A DNA stretch of 64,000 nucleotides from positions 1 to 64,000 of the forward strand of contig NZ_JAUORX010000001.1 of NCBI RefSeq assembly GCF_030548175.1. The letters run 5' to 3'. Below are positions 27,368 to 36,719 of this stretch, piece after piece. The stretch is from Cognatishimia sp. 1_MG-2023 (lineage in GTDB: Bacteria > Pseudomonadota > Alphaproteobacteria > Rhodobacterales > Rhodobacteraceae). The notes beneath the pieces were generated by a model. The model was not told the DNA's origin. It did not search any database and saw only the letters and a list, made by a program, of their open reading frames with translations. Positions within the stretch are counted from its first letter, which is position 1; every line of letters begins with the position of its first letter. Position numbers and translations under genes: made by a program.

Positions 27368-28681
27368 ATGAACTTTAAGTGGCTCAAAAAATATGTGCCG
27401 CGCGGCCTTTATGGGCGTGCTGCTTTGATTTTGGTACTACCGGTTGTGACTTTGCAACTGGTTGTGTCTGTTGTGTTTATTCAGCGCCACTTTGAAGGTG
27501 TCACGACGCAAATGACGCGATCTTTGTCGCATGAATTGCAGTTGGTGTTTTCAGAAATTGAAAAGTCCGCCGATCTTACAGAGGCGCAGGCGCGGATCAG
27601 CAATATTTCAGACAGCTTGGAGATGGTTGTTGCCTTTGGCGACGTGGATGATCTTAGCGCGCAACGAAGATGGTATGATTTTTCCGGTACCGTTGTGATG
27701 CGAGAATTGCATAGTGCGATTCCTATAATTTCAGTGGTGCAACTGCCTGACAACAATTTGGTGCGGGTGATTGCCGACCTCCCCACTGGGTTGGTCACAG
27801 TTGAATTCAACCGCAGACGTGTTTCGGCGTCTAACCCGCATCAATTGTTGGTAAACATGGCGTTCTTTGGGGTACTGATGACGCTGATTGCCTTTATCTA
27901 TTTACGCAATCAACTGCGCCCAATCACGCGACTCGCTGCGGCGGCAGATGCCTTTGGGCGCGGGCGGCATGTGGACTATTCGCCCGCTGGTGCAGTCGAG
28001 GTGCGCGCTGCCGGTAGTGCGTTTTTGGACATGAGGGCGCGTATTGAACGGCAGATTGAACAGCGCACGATGTTACTGTCGGGGGTCAGCCATGATTTGC
28101 GAACACCGCTAACGCGGTTGCGGCTGGGGCTTTCGTTTCTAACAGACGAAGAGCGCGAACCGATGGAGCGTGACGTAGAAGATATGCAGCGGATGCTGGA
28201 TGAATTCCTGAGTTTCGCGCGCAGTACAGCCGATGTCACGCCAGAGCCAGTCGAATTTTGCGCGTTTATTCAAGAGATTGTGGCAACAGCTTCGCGTGGG
28301 AAGACAGGAACGCATTTAGAACGCTGTGACGTTCACGGCACAGTTGTGATCCGCAAGATGGTTATTCAGCGGGCCTTGGAAAATTTGATCAACAATGCCC
28401 TGCGCTATGGTCAGACGGTGCAGGTGTCTGTGTTGCAAATCAAGAAGTCGATCATCATTCGGATTGAAGATGATGGTCCCGGTATCCCAGAAGACCAGCG
28501 CGAAGAGGCGCTAAAACCCTTTGCGCGCCTTGAACCTGCACGGAATCAAAACAAGGGCAGTGGCGTCGGCCTTGGGATGTCAATTGCAGCAGACGCAGCG
28601 CGTGCACATGGTGGGGTATTGCGACTGGGACAAAGCTCGACCCTGGGCGGGCTACAGGCTGATTTGATCATTTCCAAGTAG
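27368..28681 (+). CDS. EnvZ-like sensor histidine kinase without adjacent response regulator
   Basis: A 437-residue membrane kinase. An N-terminal membrane segment (about residues 17-37), a periplasmic domain of about 120 residues and a second membrane segment around AFFGVLMTLIAFIYL precede a HAMP region. The phospho-acceptor lies in SGVSHDLRTPLTRL, the N box in LENLINNALRYG, the G1 box in EDDGPGIPEDQ and the G2 box in GSGVGLGMSIA. The type is EnvZ/RstB-like. No response regulator gene lies on either side: the neighbours are an MBL hydrolase and a tRNA. Its partner must be elsewhere. Confidence 0.92.
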   Translation: MNFKWLKKYVPRGLYGRAALILVLPVVTLQLVVSVVFIQRHFEGVTTQMTRSLSHELQLVFSEIEKSADLTEAQARISNISDSLEMVVAFGDVDDLSAQRRWYDFSGTVVMRELHSAIPIISVVQLPDNNLVRVIADLPTGLVTVEFNRRRVSASNPHQLLVNMAFFGVLMTLIAFIYLRNQLRPITRLAAAADAFGRGRHVDYSPAGAVEVRAAGSAFLDMRARIERQIEQRTMLLSGVSHDLRTPLTRLRLGLSFLTDEEREPMERDVEDMQRMLDEFLSFARSTADVTPEPVEFCAFIQEIVATASRGKTGTHLERCDVHGTVVIRKMVIQRALENLINNALRYGQTVQVSVLQIKKSIIIRIEDDGPGIPEDQREEALKPFARLEPARNQNKGSGVGLGMSIAADAARAHGGVLRLGQSSTLGGLQADLIISK

Positions 28682-28709
28682 CGGAAAAACAACGATTTTG
28701 GTGGAAAAT

Positions 28710-28786
28710 TGGTAGGCCCGGCAGGACTTGAACCCGCAACCAAAGCGTTATGAGCGCTCTGCTCTAACCAGTTGAGCTACAGGCCC
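28710..28786 (-). tRNA. tRNA with CAT anticodon, probably tRNA-Ile2 (lysidine type)
   Basis: A 77-base cloverleaf on the minus strand: acceptor GGGCCTG, anticodon loop CTCATAA, T-arm GGTTCAAGTCC, discriminator A and encoded CCA. CAT could be elongator Met or the Ile species modified by TilS. The C4-G69 and C5-G68 acceptor pairs are the TilS determinants known from E. coli and favour Ile2, but this is inferred. Confidence 0.85.
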
Positions 28787-28957
28787 ACCGTGAGGGCATT
28801 GCTAGCACAACCGATGCGGTGGTCAAGCGGATTTCGGGTGGTATTCCTCCAGAAATTTTCAGGATTTTTTGCGTTAGCCTGTTGAACAAGGCTCCGAACC
28901 GTTGCCCTTTGCACAGCTTTGGTTTAGGGCCGACGCAACAAGGAAATGGAGACCCTC

Positions 28958-30004
28958 ATGACCGATGGTAAGAACGGCATTACCTATGCAGACGCAGGCG
29001 TTGATATCGACGCGGGCAACGCTTTGGTGGAACGCATCAAACCTGCTGCAAAGCGGACGCAACGCTCTGGTGTGATGGCCGGGCTGGGCGGCTTTGGCGC
29101 GCTGTTTGATCTAAAGGGCGCGGGCTATGTTGATCCGATCCTCGTCGCGGCAACGGACGGTGTTGGCACCAAGCTACGGATTGCGATTGATACGGGCAAT
29201 GTGGATGGCGTTGGCATCGATCTGGTTGCGATGTGCGTGAATGACCTTGTGTGTCAGGGTGCAGAACCGCTGTTCTTCTTGGATTACTTTGCAACCGGCA
29301 AGCTAGAGACCGAGACTGCAGCGCGGATCATCGAAGGTATCGCAGAGGGTTGTTTCCAATCTGGTTGTGCGTTGATCGGTGGTGAGACCGCCGAAATGCC
29401 TGGCATGTATGAAGCGGGCGATTTCGATCTCGCTGGTTTCTCTGTAGGTGCGATGGAACGTGGGGCTGATTTGCCCGCGGGTGTAAAGGCTGGTGACGTA
29501 TTGCTGGGCCTTGCGTCTAACGGCGTGCATTCCAACGGTTATTCGCTGGTGCGTAAGTTGGTTGAGGTGTCAGGTTTGACTTGGGCCGATGATTGCCCAT
29601 GGGAAGACGGCACATTGGGCGCAGCATTGCTGAAGCCAACACGTCTGTATGTGAAGCAAGCGCTAGAAGCCGTGCGGGCAGGGGGTGTTCACGCACTGGC
29701 CCATATCACTGGCGGTGGTTTGACCGAAAACCTACCTCGCGTTCTGCCAGAAGGTTTGGGTGCTGATGTGGATCTGGATACTTGGGAATTGCCACCTGTA
29801 TTCCAATGGTTGGCCAAAACCGGACAAATGGATCAGGCTGAAATCCTTAAAACCTTTAACAGCGGGATTGGCATGATCTTGTCAGTAGAAGCTGATCGCG
29901 CCGAAGCTTTGGCAGACCTACTGAAAGCAGCAGGCGAAGACGTTTATACCATTGGTACAGTCACCGAGGGTGAAGGCATGCGTTACACAGGGTCTCTCCT
30001 GTGA
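28958..30004 (+). CDS. purM: Phosphoribosylformylglycinamidine cyclo-ligase PurM
   Basis: AIR synthetase, the fifth step of purine synthesis. The 348-residue protein has [10 protein letters not shown] at the N-terminus, the [12 protein letters not shown] and [11 protein letters not shown] motifs of the PurM/ThiL fold, and [13 protein letters not shown] in the C-terminal domain. I use the ATG at 28958, with GGAG six bases upstream; an ATG four codons earlier sits directly against AAGGAA. It overlaps purN by four bases. Confidence 0.97.
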   Translation: MTDGKNGITYADAGVDIDAGNALVERIKPAAKRTQRSGVMAGLGGFGALFDLKGAGYVDPILVAATDGVGTKLRIAIDTGNVDGVGIDLVAMCVNDLVCQGAEPLFFLDYFATGKLETETAARIIEGIAEGCFQSGCALIGGETAEMPGMYEAGDFDLAGFSVGAMERGADLPAGVKAGDVLLGLASNGVHSNGYSLVRKLVEVSGLTWADDCPWEDGTLGAALLKPTRLYVKQALEAVRAGGVHALAHITGGGLTENLPRVLPEGLGADVDLDTWELPPVFQWLAKTGQMDQAEILKTFNSGIGMILSVEADRAEALADLLKAAGEDVYTIGTVTEGEGMRYTGSLL

Positions 30005-30594
30005 AGAAACGCGTCGCGATTTTTATCTCTGGTGGCGGATCAAATATGGTCCGCCTCGTTGAGGATATGCAATCGGGCGACCATATGGCGGAACCTGTTT
30101 TGGTTCTGGCCAATAGCGCCGACGCGGGTGGCTTGAAGAAAGCCGAAGCGATGGGTGTTCCGACAGTTGCTGTAGACCATCGACCGTTTAAAGGTGATCG
30201 GCAGGCATTTGAATCGGCTCTACAAGGCGAGTTAGACAAGGTTTCACCAGATATTTTATGTCTCGCAGGCTTTATGCGTGTTTTGACCGAAAGCTTTGTT
30301 GCCCCTTGGGAAGGGCGGATGCTGAACATCCACCCATCATTGCTGCCAAAGTACAAAGGCTTGCACACCCACGCACGCGCACTTGAGGCGGGGGATACGG
30401 AACACGGCTGTTCAGTACATCTTGTGACACCTGCGCTGGATGACGGGCCAATTCTGGGACAGGCGACAGTTCCGGTTTTAGAGGGTGATACGCCTGACGA
30501 CCTAGCGGCGCGTGTTTTGGTGAAAGAACATTTGCTGTATCCTGCGGTGCTGCGCCGTTTCGCGGCTGGAGATAATCTGCCCATTTCGCTGTAA
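30001..30594 (+). CDS. purN: Phosphoribosylglycinamide formyltransferase PurN
   Basis: Folate-dependent GAR transformylase, the third step of purine synthesis. The 197-residue protein starts with GTG and shows [10 protein letters not shown] at the N-terminus, [20 protein letters not shown] with the catalytic Asn and His, and [17 protein letters not shown] with the catalytic Asp. It is translationally coupled to purM through a four-base overlap, the usual purMN operon. Confidence 0.97.
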   Translation: MKKRVAIFISGGGSNMVRLVEDMQSGDHMAEPVLVLANSADAGGLKKAEAMGVPTVAVDHRPFKGDRQAFESALQGELDKVSPDILCLAGFMRVLTESFVAPWEGRMLNIHPSLLPKYKGLHTHARALEAGDTEHGCSVHLVTPALDDGPILGQATVPVLEGDTPDDLAARVLVKEHLLYPAVLRRFAAGDNLPISL

Positions 30595-30715
30595 TTTGCG
30601 ACGTTAAATAGCTGTCTGGCAGCGAGTGGCCGCCTACGTTTGCAATTTTGCTCTTTTCCTCGTAGTCCTGTTCTCGCGGGCACGAGATAACAAACAAACG
30701 AAGACGACCGATTTT

Positions 30716-31879
30716 ATGAAAACACTGACAACGACGGAAGAGCTGGCGCAATATTGCGAAAACGCTCGCCGCTATCCTTATGTCACCATCGACACTGAGT
30801 TCCTTCGGGAACGGACGTATTATTCCAAGCTTTGCCTGATTCAAATGGCTGTTCCCGGTTCGGATGATGACGTTGATGCTGTTTTGGTTGATCCGCTTGT
30901 TGATGGTCTATCGCTTGAGCCTTTGTATGAGCTGTTTCGCGACACCAATGTTGTCAAAGTGTTCCATGCCGCGCGTCAGGATCTGGAAATCTTCTTTGTC
31001 GAAGAGGGCGTGATCCCTGATCCATTGTTTGACACACAGGTTGCTGCGATGGTTTGCGGATTTGGCGAACAAGTCGGTTATGAAACCTTGGTGCGTAAGA
31101 TCGCCAAGCAAGGCCTTGATAAATCAAGCCGTTTCACCGATTGGTCACGCCGCCCGTTGACCGATGCGCAGAGCAAATATGCCATTGCTGACGTAACGCA
31201 TCTGCGCAAAATCTATGAATTCCTTGCATCTAAGTTGAAAGAAACTGGGCGTGAGCGCTGGGTGCACGAAGAGCTAAAGATTCTGACCACTCCGGGCACC
31301 TATGTGACCGAGCCAGAGGATGCATGGAAGCGTGTGAAAACGCGGACCACTGCACCAAAGTTTTTGGCGATAGTGCGGGAACTTGCGCGGTTTCGTGAAA
31401 GCTATGCGCAAACTCGGAATATCCCGCGCAATCGTGTTTTCAAAGATGACGCTCTGATCGAGCTGGCCTCGACCAAGCCTGCAAATGCGGGTGATTTGGG
31501 CCGGTCACGCCTATTGCTGCGCGAAGCGCGCAAAGGTGACATTGCTGACGGCATTTTGGCTGCTGTTAAGGCTGGGATTGCATGTGAACCTTCTGCAATG
31601 CCACGTGTGGCGAATGCGAAGGACAACCAGCAAGTGAACCCAGCTTTGGCGGATTTGCTGCGTGTTTTGCTAAAGTCAAAAACCGAAAGCTCTGGCGTTG
31701 CCAGCAAGCTTATCGCGACAGCATCCGACCTTGATGCCATTGCATCTGGCGACCGCGATGTAGCGGCCTTGTCTGGCTGGCGCCGTGAAGTGTTTGGTGA
31801 GGATGCGCTGCGTCTATGTGACGGTCAGATTGCGCTGTCCGCCAAGGGTAATTCCATTAAAATTGTGCACCTGCCGTAA
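30716..31879 (+). CDS. rnd: Ribonuclease D
   Basis: A 3'-5' exoribonuclease of the DEDD family involved in tRNA 3'-end maturation. The 387-residue protein has TIDTEFLRERTYY (DEDD motif I), VFHAARQDLEIF (motif II) and YAIADVTHLRKIYEFL (motif III, DEDDy type). The HRDC domains follow, the first beginning about KFLAIVRELARFRE. The ATG at 30716 matches the family start. It converges on a lipoprotein gene, with the stop codons adjacent. Confidence 0.95.
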   Translation: MKTLTTTEELAQYCENARRYPYVTIDTEFLRERTYYSKLCLIQMAVPGSDDDVDAVLVDPLVDGLSLEPLYELFRDTNVVKVFHAARQDLEIFFVEEGVIPDPLFDTQVAAMVCGFGEQVGYETLVRKIAKQGLDKSSRFTDWSRRPLTDAQSKYAIADVTHLRKIYEFLASKLKETGRERWVHEELKILTTPGTYVTEPEDAWKRVKTRTTAPKFLAIVRELARFRESYAQTRNIPRNRVFKDDALIELASTKPANAGDLGRSRLLLREARKGDIADGILAAVKAGIACEPSAMPRVANAKDNQQVNPALADLLRVLLKSKTESSGVASKLIATASDLDAIASGDRDVAALSGWRREVFGEDALRLCDGQIALSAKGNSIKIVHLP

Positions 31880-32392
31880 TTAACGGCGGCGCACCTGCAG
31901 GGCATTGTCCGCAGCCATAACGCGGATGGTCCGAACACCAGCCAATTCTTGGTCGGTGCGGAAGCGCGCGGCATTGATTTCGCGCGATTGCACGGTGCCT
32001 TGGCGAAAGCCTGTCGGCTGAATGGCTAAAACGCGGTATGTCAGAACACCATCTACAGGCAGTTCATCTTCGTTCTCTGGTTCAAGAACAACTTCGAATG
32101 CGCCTTGAAGGGCAGCAGTCGCCCTGACGCGCAGGATCGCACCGCCTGAGACGCGCTCAATCACAAGACCATTGATTGTTGAAACGGGGGTACCGGCGTA
32201 TTCCGTTTCACCGCGGCGGAAAATGCTTTCTTTTTCACGCGGGATCAGTGGATTGATCTCTTTGGCTGACGTCGTTTCGACGGCTTCGGCACGGCCGAAC
32301 CAGTTGAATGGGTTAAGACGCGAGTCACGAACGGTCCCACAGCTGGTCAAGACCAACCCAGACACAAGAAGAACACCTATAGAATTGCGCAT
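31880..32392 (-). CDS. Putative lipoprotein of unknown function
   Basis: A 170-residue protein beginning MRNSIGVLLVSGLVLTSCGT, a lipoprotein signal with lipobox LTSC (Cys18). The mature part is a beta-rich domain without recognised motifs. The NPFNWFGR segment after the lipobox recurs in Rhodobacterales lipoproteins of this position. GAGG lies six bases upstream of the chosen ATG. It converges on rnd and is divergent from sufE with about 120 bases between. Confidence 0.75.
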   Translation of the reverse strand: MRNSIGVLLVSGLVLTSCGTVRDSRLNPFNWFGRAEAVETTSAKEINPLIPREKESIFRRGETEYAGTPVSTINGLVIERVSGGAILRVRATAALQGAFEVVLEPENEDELPVDGVLTYRVLAIQPTGFRQGTVQSREINAARFRTDQELAGVRTIRVMAADNALQVRRR

Positions 32393-32513
32393 CGCTTGCC
32401 TCATTTGCTTTGTTATTGAGTTAGCGCATTGAAGCGCAATTGAAAAGCCGCAAGGCAGGTCTGGACCTTTTGCGCTGCGCATCCTAGGTGAAGGGCAAGG
32501 AAAGGGATACCAA

Positions 32514-32921
32514 ATGGCCACAGACGCGTTTGAAGAAATCGTTGAGGATTTCGAATTTCTTGAAGATTGGGAAGATCGTTACCGCTACGTGATTGAGCAG
32601 GGCAAGACGATGGACGTTTTAGACGACGCATTGCGCGTGCCAGCCACCAAGGTAGACGGCTGTGCAAGCCAAGTTTGGCTGCATCCAACAATCAAAGATG
32701 GCGTGTTTTCCTTTGTCGGTGCGTCTGACGCAATGATCGTCAGCGGGCTGATCGCAGTCTTACAAAAACTTTATAACGGTTTGGCTGTAGCGGATGTTCT
32801 GGCCGTAGATGCACGCGCAGAGATGGAGCGGCTTGGTCTGAATGAGCACCTATCCTCACAACGTTCAAACGGATTGCGCGCCATGATCGAACGTATTCGT
32901 TTGGTGGCAAGCGAGGCCTAA
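32514..32921 (+). CDS. sufE: Sulfur acceptor protein SufE
   Basis: Accepts persulfide sulfur from SufS and hands it to SufB. The 135-residue protein has DFEFLEDWEDRYRYVIEQG near the start and the active cysteine in KVDGCASQVWL. Length and fold markers are those of a free-standing SufE. It lies about 19 kb from the suf operon, so it is not co-transcribed with its partner sufS. Confidence 0.95.
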   Translation: MATDAFEEIVEDFEFLEDWEDRYRYVIEQGKTMDVLDDALRVPATKVDGCASQVWLHPTIKDGVFSFVGASDAMIVSGLIAVLQKLYNGLAVADVLAVDARAEMERLGLNEHLSSQRSNGLRAMIERIRLVASEA

Positions 32922-32975
32922 ACCGCCCTAACGGGCGATGCCTGCGGCGCGAGTATCTTTAGAAAGATGAAGGCC

Positions 32976-33194
32976 TTAGGGCGTGTTTCTATAGTGCTGT
33001 AGCACATAGAGGCGAATGGCGCTGGCGAGGCCAGTATCAAGATCACGCGTTGCATCAATTTCAGCAGCTAGCGCGTTGATTGGCTTAGACTTCTGAGCGG
33101 CAATATCGCGAAAGGCTTGCCAGAAATCATCCTCAAGCGAAACGCTGGTGCGGTGCCCTTTGAGGGTGAGCGAGCGCTTAACGGGGCGGCTCAT
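32976..33194 (-). CDS. Ribbon-helix-helix domain protein (72 aa)
   Basis: A 72-residue protein with MSRPVKRSLTLKGHRTSVSL at the start, the strand and helices typical of the RHH_4 family, and the DDFWQAFRDIAAQK segment. Such proteins are probable DNA-binding regulators, target unknown. The start overlaps the stop of the DUF4169 gene by four bases, so fumC, DUF4169 and this gene form one minus-strand operon. Confidence 0.85.
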   Translation of the reverse strand: MSRPVKRSLTLKGHRTSVSLEDDFWQAFRDIAAQKSKPINALAAEIDATRDLDTGLASAIRLYVLQHYRNTP

Positions 33195-33370
33195 GTGTCG
33201 TCACGTTTGTGGTTTTCAAGCCGCGTAGCCTCTTGTTCAGCTTTCGCTTTTTCCAGAGATTTTTCAGCTTTGCTACGCCCGAATTTCGCGGCGTTTTGGT
33301 CAGCGCGGGCTTTTTTCTCAGCCCGCGCTTTTTCTTTTCGAAACCGGTTAAGATTGACCGGTTCTGCCAT
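33191..33370 (-). CDS. DUF4169 family small protein (59 aa)
   Basis: A 59-residue, highly charged protein: [20 protein letters not shown] at the start, followed by an almost unbroken Lys/Arg/Glu/Ala helix with KFGRSKAEK. It fits DUF4169, known from Rhodobacterales next to fumC. Its ATG shares one base with the fumC stop (TAATG) and its stop overlaps the next start by four, which argues strongly for translation. Function unknown. A nucleic-acid-associated role would suit the composition but is a guess. Confidence 0.85.
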   Translation of the reverse strand: MAEPVNLNRFRKEKARAEKKARADQNAAKFGRSKAEKSLEKAKAEQEATRLENHKRDDT

Positions 33371-34764
33371 TAGCCCTTTGGACCGATCATTTGCTCAGGG
33401 CGCACAACTGCGTCAAATGTGGCTTCATCCACAAAGCCAAGCGCGATGGCTTCTTCTTTGAGGGTGGTGCCATTTTTGTGGGCCGTCTTCGCAACCTTGG
33501 TTGCATTGTCATAACCGATGGTTGGCGCCAGAGCTGTGACCAGCATCAGCGATTCCTTCATCAGCTTATCGATGCGTGGTTCGTTGGCTTGGATGCCGTT
33601 GAGCATACGCTCGGTAAAGCTGTCCGCCACATCACCCAGCAACTGGATAGACTGCAGCAAGTTGTAAGACATCATCGGGTTATAAACGTTCAGCTCAAAG
33701 TGACCCTGTGAGCCCGCGAATGTCATCGCAGCATTGTTGCCCATGACATGTGCTGCGACTTGTGTCATCGCTTCGGCTTGGGTTGGGTTCACTTTGCCCG
33801 GCATAATGGACGAGCCTGGCTCATTCTCTGGCAAGATCAATTCGCCAAGACCAGAACGAGGACCGGAGCCCAAGAAGCGAATATCATTGGCAATTTTGTA
33901 CATGGAGCCAGCCACAGTCGCCAAAGCGCCGGACATAAAGACCATGGCGTCATGCGCGGCCAATGCTTCGAATTTGTTTGGCGCCGTTACAAATGGCAGG
34001 CCAGTGATCTCTGCCATATTGGCCGCAACGGTTTCGCCCCAGCCTTTTTTGGTGTTCAGACCGGTGCCAACAGCGGTGCCACCTTGTGCCAATTCGTAGA
34101 TGTCGGGCAAGGTCGCGTTCACGCGCTTGATGCCTTGGCGGATTTGATGCGCGTAGCCACCGAATTCCTGGCCCAAAGTCAGCGGTGTCGCGTCTTGGGT
34201 GTGGGTCCGGCCGATCTTGATGATGTCTTTGAATTCTTCAGACTTCGCTTCTAGACCTTCGGCCAGTTTTGTCAGACCTGGGATCAAGATGTCGCGTACC
34301 GTCATTGCGGTGGCAATGTGCATCGCTGTTGGGAATGTGTCGTTAGACGACTGACCCATGTTGCAGTGATCATTTGGGTGAACCGGATCTTTAGAGCCAA
34401 TCACGCCGCCCAAGATTTCAATCGCACGGTTGGCGATGACTTCGTTGGAGTTCATGTTGGATTGGGTGCCGGAACCCGTTTGCCAAACGACCAGTGGGAA
34501 GTTGTCGTCGAATTTGCCTTCGATCACTTCGCCCGCAGCCTCGATCACCGCATCTGCGATTTTGGCGTCCATATCGCCGCTGGCTTTGTTGGCCATGGCG
34601 CAGGCTTTTTTGATCACACCCAGCGCGCGCACGATGGCGACAGGCTGTTTTTCCCAACCGATTGGGAAGTTCATGATAGAACGCTGCGTTTGAGCGCCCC
34701 AATATTTATCAGAAGGGACCTCTAGAGGGCCAAAGCTGTCGGTTTCTGTGCGGGTTTCAGTCAT
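33370..34764 (-). CDS. fumC: Class II fumarate hydratase FumC
   Basis: Iron-independent fumarase of the TCA cycle, interconverting fumarate and malate. The 464-residue protein carries the signature [27 protein letters not shown] and the catalytic [16 protein letters not shown] segment. The GGAGG before the start favours the second of two adjacent ATGs (34764). It heads an operon with DUF4169 and RHH genes. The divergent spacer with the glycosyltransferase gene is about 230 bases and shows nothing definite. Confidence 0.96.
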   Translation of the reverse strand: MTETRTETDSFGPLEVPSDKYWGAQTQRSIMNFPIGWEKQPVAIVRALGVIKKACAMANKASGDMDAKIADAVIEAAGEVIEGKFDDNFPLVVWQTGSGTQSNMNSNEVIANRAIEILGGVIGSKDPVHPNDHCNMGQSSNDTFPTAMHIATAMTVRDILIPGLTKLAEGLEAKSEEFKDIIKIGRTHTQDATPLTLGQEFGGYAHQIRQGIKRVNATLPDIYELAQGGTAVGTGLNTKKGWGETVAANMAEITGLPFVTAPNKFEALAAHDAMVFMSGALATVAGSMYKIANDIRFLGSGPRSGLGELILPENEPGSSIMPGKVNPTQAEAMTQVAAHVMGNNAAMTFAGSQGHFELNVYNPMMSYNLLQSIQLLGDVADSFTERMLNGIQANEPRIDKLMKESLMLVTALAPTIGYDNATKVAKTAHKNGTTLKEEAIALGFVDEATFDAVVRPEQMIGPKG

Positions 34765-34995
34765 CATGACCTCCGTAACTCAAGTTGGGGCGAGTCATAT
34801 CAAGGGTAGCGCGATTTGCAATGCTGTATACCATGGAATACCACGGTGATTGGCTGGATTTTTAGACGTTTGCGTTAACAATGAGGGGAAGAAGAACCAC
34901 ATTGCTCAGAATTAAATTAGATTTCTTGAGTTACGCCCTGACTTTGCCAAAAAGAGGCGGCACAACCTGCCAGACCTGAATATGGAATTACTTCT

Positions 34996-36177
34996 ATGAC
35001 GCAAAATGCGCCGCTTAAAATTGCCTATCTTTGCGATATGGATCCAGCTTTGCGCTGGTCATATTCTGGTGGCAATGCGCGGATATATGATGCGGTGCAG
35101 TCCTATGTTGGGAATGTCACATACATCGACAATGGTTGGGGGCGTGCAGAGTTGCTGCGTCGGGCAATGCATAAGTTGCCCGTTGCTCTGAACATGCGGG
35201 CGCGTTGGCGGGCACACTATGCCTTATCGTCGTTGATTTCCAAACACGTAGAGGCGCAATTGCATGCGGGGTCATTTGATGCGGTGATGGGCGTCTATAG
35301 CCTGCATTCCATGGCCAACCTGCGCGTTCCCACGCATATGGCGCGTGTGTTTACGTCGGATGCCACGCAATCAAGCTATCGCACCTCTGAAATCGGGGCG
35401 GGCTTTGGATCATTTTTCAAGCCCGGGCGTGTTTTGGATGGGTGGGTTAAGACGCATGAAACAAAGGCGTTAGAGGCGAATGATCTAAACTTTTGGCCAT
35501 CTGATTGGCAAAAAGAGGCTGCGGATCATTGTTATGGGCTTGATCCAGAAAAGTCCCTTGTCTTGCCTTGGGGCGCGAATATTCCGGCACCAGATAAAGC
35601 CAGTTTGGATTTGTCGTTGGGGTTTAAAGATGGCGTTCGGCTGTTGCTGATTGGACGGGATTGGTTTGCCAAGGGCGGGCCAATGGTGTTGGAAACGCTC
35701 CGTAAATTACGTGATCGTGGTATCGATGCGCGGCTAAGCGTGGTTGGAACAACGCCGCCCGAGAATGAACTAAGCCAGTGGATTGATGTTTATCCAAATT
35801 TGGACAAGTCAGACCCCGCTCAATTAGCCACATTCGAAGACCTGTTTCGCAAAAGTCATTTCATGGTGCAGCCATCGCTGGAAAGTTATGGTTTTGCTTT
35901 TTGCGAGGCTTCTGCCTTTGGTCTGCCATCCCTTTGCTTACGCCGCGGCGGTATTCCGGTTTGGGATGGCGTAAATGGCCATGCGCTGCCAGTTGGGCAG
36001 GGTGAAACGGAATTTGCAGATATTATTCAAAGCTATATGGCTGACCCTTCACCTTATGCATCACTGCGAAGATCAACGCGCACATGCTATGAGGATCAGC
36101 TGAATTGGCAAGCTTGGGGACAGGGCGTCAAAGCCCACCTGACGGAACTGGTCGCGCAGAAAAAAGCCGCAGCTTAG
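34996..36177 (+). CDS. Glycosyltransferase, GT4-like
   Basis: A 393-residue protein with the GT-B fold. The N-terminal half begins APLKIAYLCDMDPALRW, and the C-terminal domain has LLLIGRDWFAKGG and the nucleotide-sugar-binding PSLESYGFAFCEASAFGLPS with the E-x7-E pair. No membrane segment is seen. It stands alone, facing sspB with stop codons overlapping by four bases, and divergent from fumC. The sugar donor and acceptor are unknown. It interrupts what looks like an older sspB-fumC neighbourhood (inference). Confidence 0.85.
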   Translation: MTQNAPLKIAYLCDMDPALRWSYSGGNARIYDAVQSYVGNVTYIDNGWGRAELLRRAMHKLPVALNMRARWRAHYALSSLISKHVEAQLHAGSFDAVMGVYSLHSMANLRVPTHMARVFTSDATQSSYRTSEIGAGFGSFFKPGRVLDGWVKTHETKALEANDLNFWPSDWQKEAADHCYGLDPEKSLVLPWGANIPAPDKASLDLSLGFKDGVRLLLIGRDWFAKGGPMVLETLRKLRDRGIDARLSVVGTTPPENELSQWIDVYPNLDKSDPAQLATFEDLFRKSHFMVQPSLESYGFAFCEASAFGLPSLCLRRGGIPVWDGVNGHALPVGQGETEFADIIQSYMADPSPYASLRRSTRTCYEDQLNWQAWGQGVKAHLTELVAQKKAAA

Positions 36178-36641
36178 GGTTTGCGGAAACTGTCCAAGCT
36201 GACAACTTCGGCATCTTTGGGCGCGTCTAGCGCTACTTCGACAGCAGTTTCTTCGTCTTCTGCTTCGAATTCCTCTTCGTCATCGCCGTCTTGGGTTTCA
36301 AACCGCAAGCCGAACTCGACCGATGGATCAACAAAGGTTTTGATCGCGTCGTATGGGATATACAGCGGCTCTGGAGCGTCGCCGAAATTAAGCGTAACGC
36401 CAAACCCTTCGTCCGTGATGTTCAGATTGTCATACCAATGCTGCATAACAACCGTCATTTCACCTGGATAGCGATCTGACAGCCAATCCGCGATTTCTAC
36501 ATCGGGGTGTTGGGTGTCAAACGTAATGAAAAAATGATGCTCACCAGGCAGGCCGTTTGCTTTAACGTCCTGTAAAACCTCTTGAATCAGCCCCCGCATC
36601 GCACGATGCATAAGGTTGCCGTAATCAATTGAACCGGTCAT
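36174..36641 (-). CDS. sspB: SspB-family ClpX adaptor protein
   Basis: A 155-residue protein of the alphaproteobacterial SspB family. The N-terminal domain has IDYGNLMHRAMRGLIQEVL, HHFFITFDT and IPYDAIKTFVDPSVEFGL, and the acidic C-terminal linker ends with a short basic tail VVSLDSFRKP that would serve as the ClpX-docking peptide. Known SspB proteins bind the SsrA degradation tag and deliver tagged proteins to ClpXP. The tmRNA gene encoding that tag lies about 3 kb away. Confidence 0.88.
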   Translation of the reverse strand: MTGSIDYGNLMHRAMRGLIQEVLQDVKANGLPGEHHFFITFDTQHPDVEIADWLSDRYPGEMTVVMQHWYDNLNITDEGFGVTLNFGDAPEPLYIPYDAIKTFVDPSVEFGLRFETQDGDDEEEFEAEDEETAVEVALDAPKDAEVVSLDSFRKP

Positions 36642-36719
36642 GAGCTATCCTATTTCTTCACTTCGGACCCAGCATATAAGATTCGTTTGGAAACGAAAGA
36701 AGCTGTGGCAAGAATTCGA

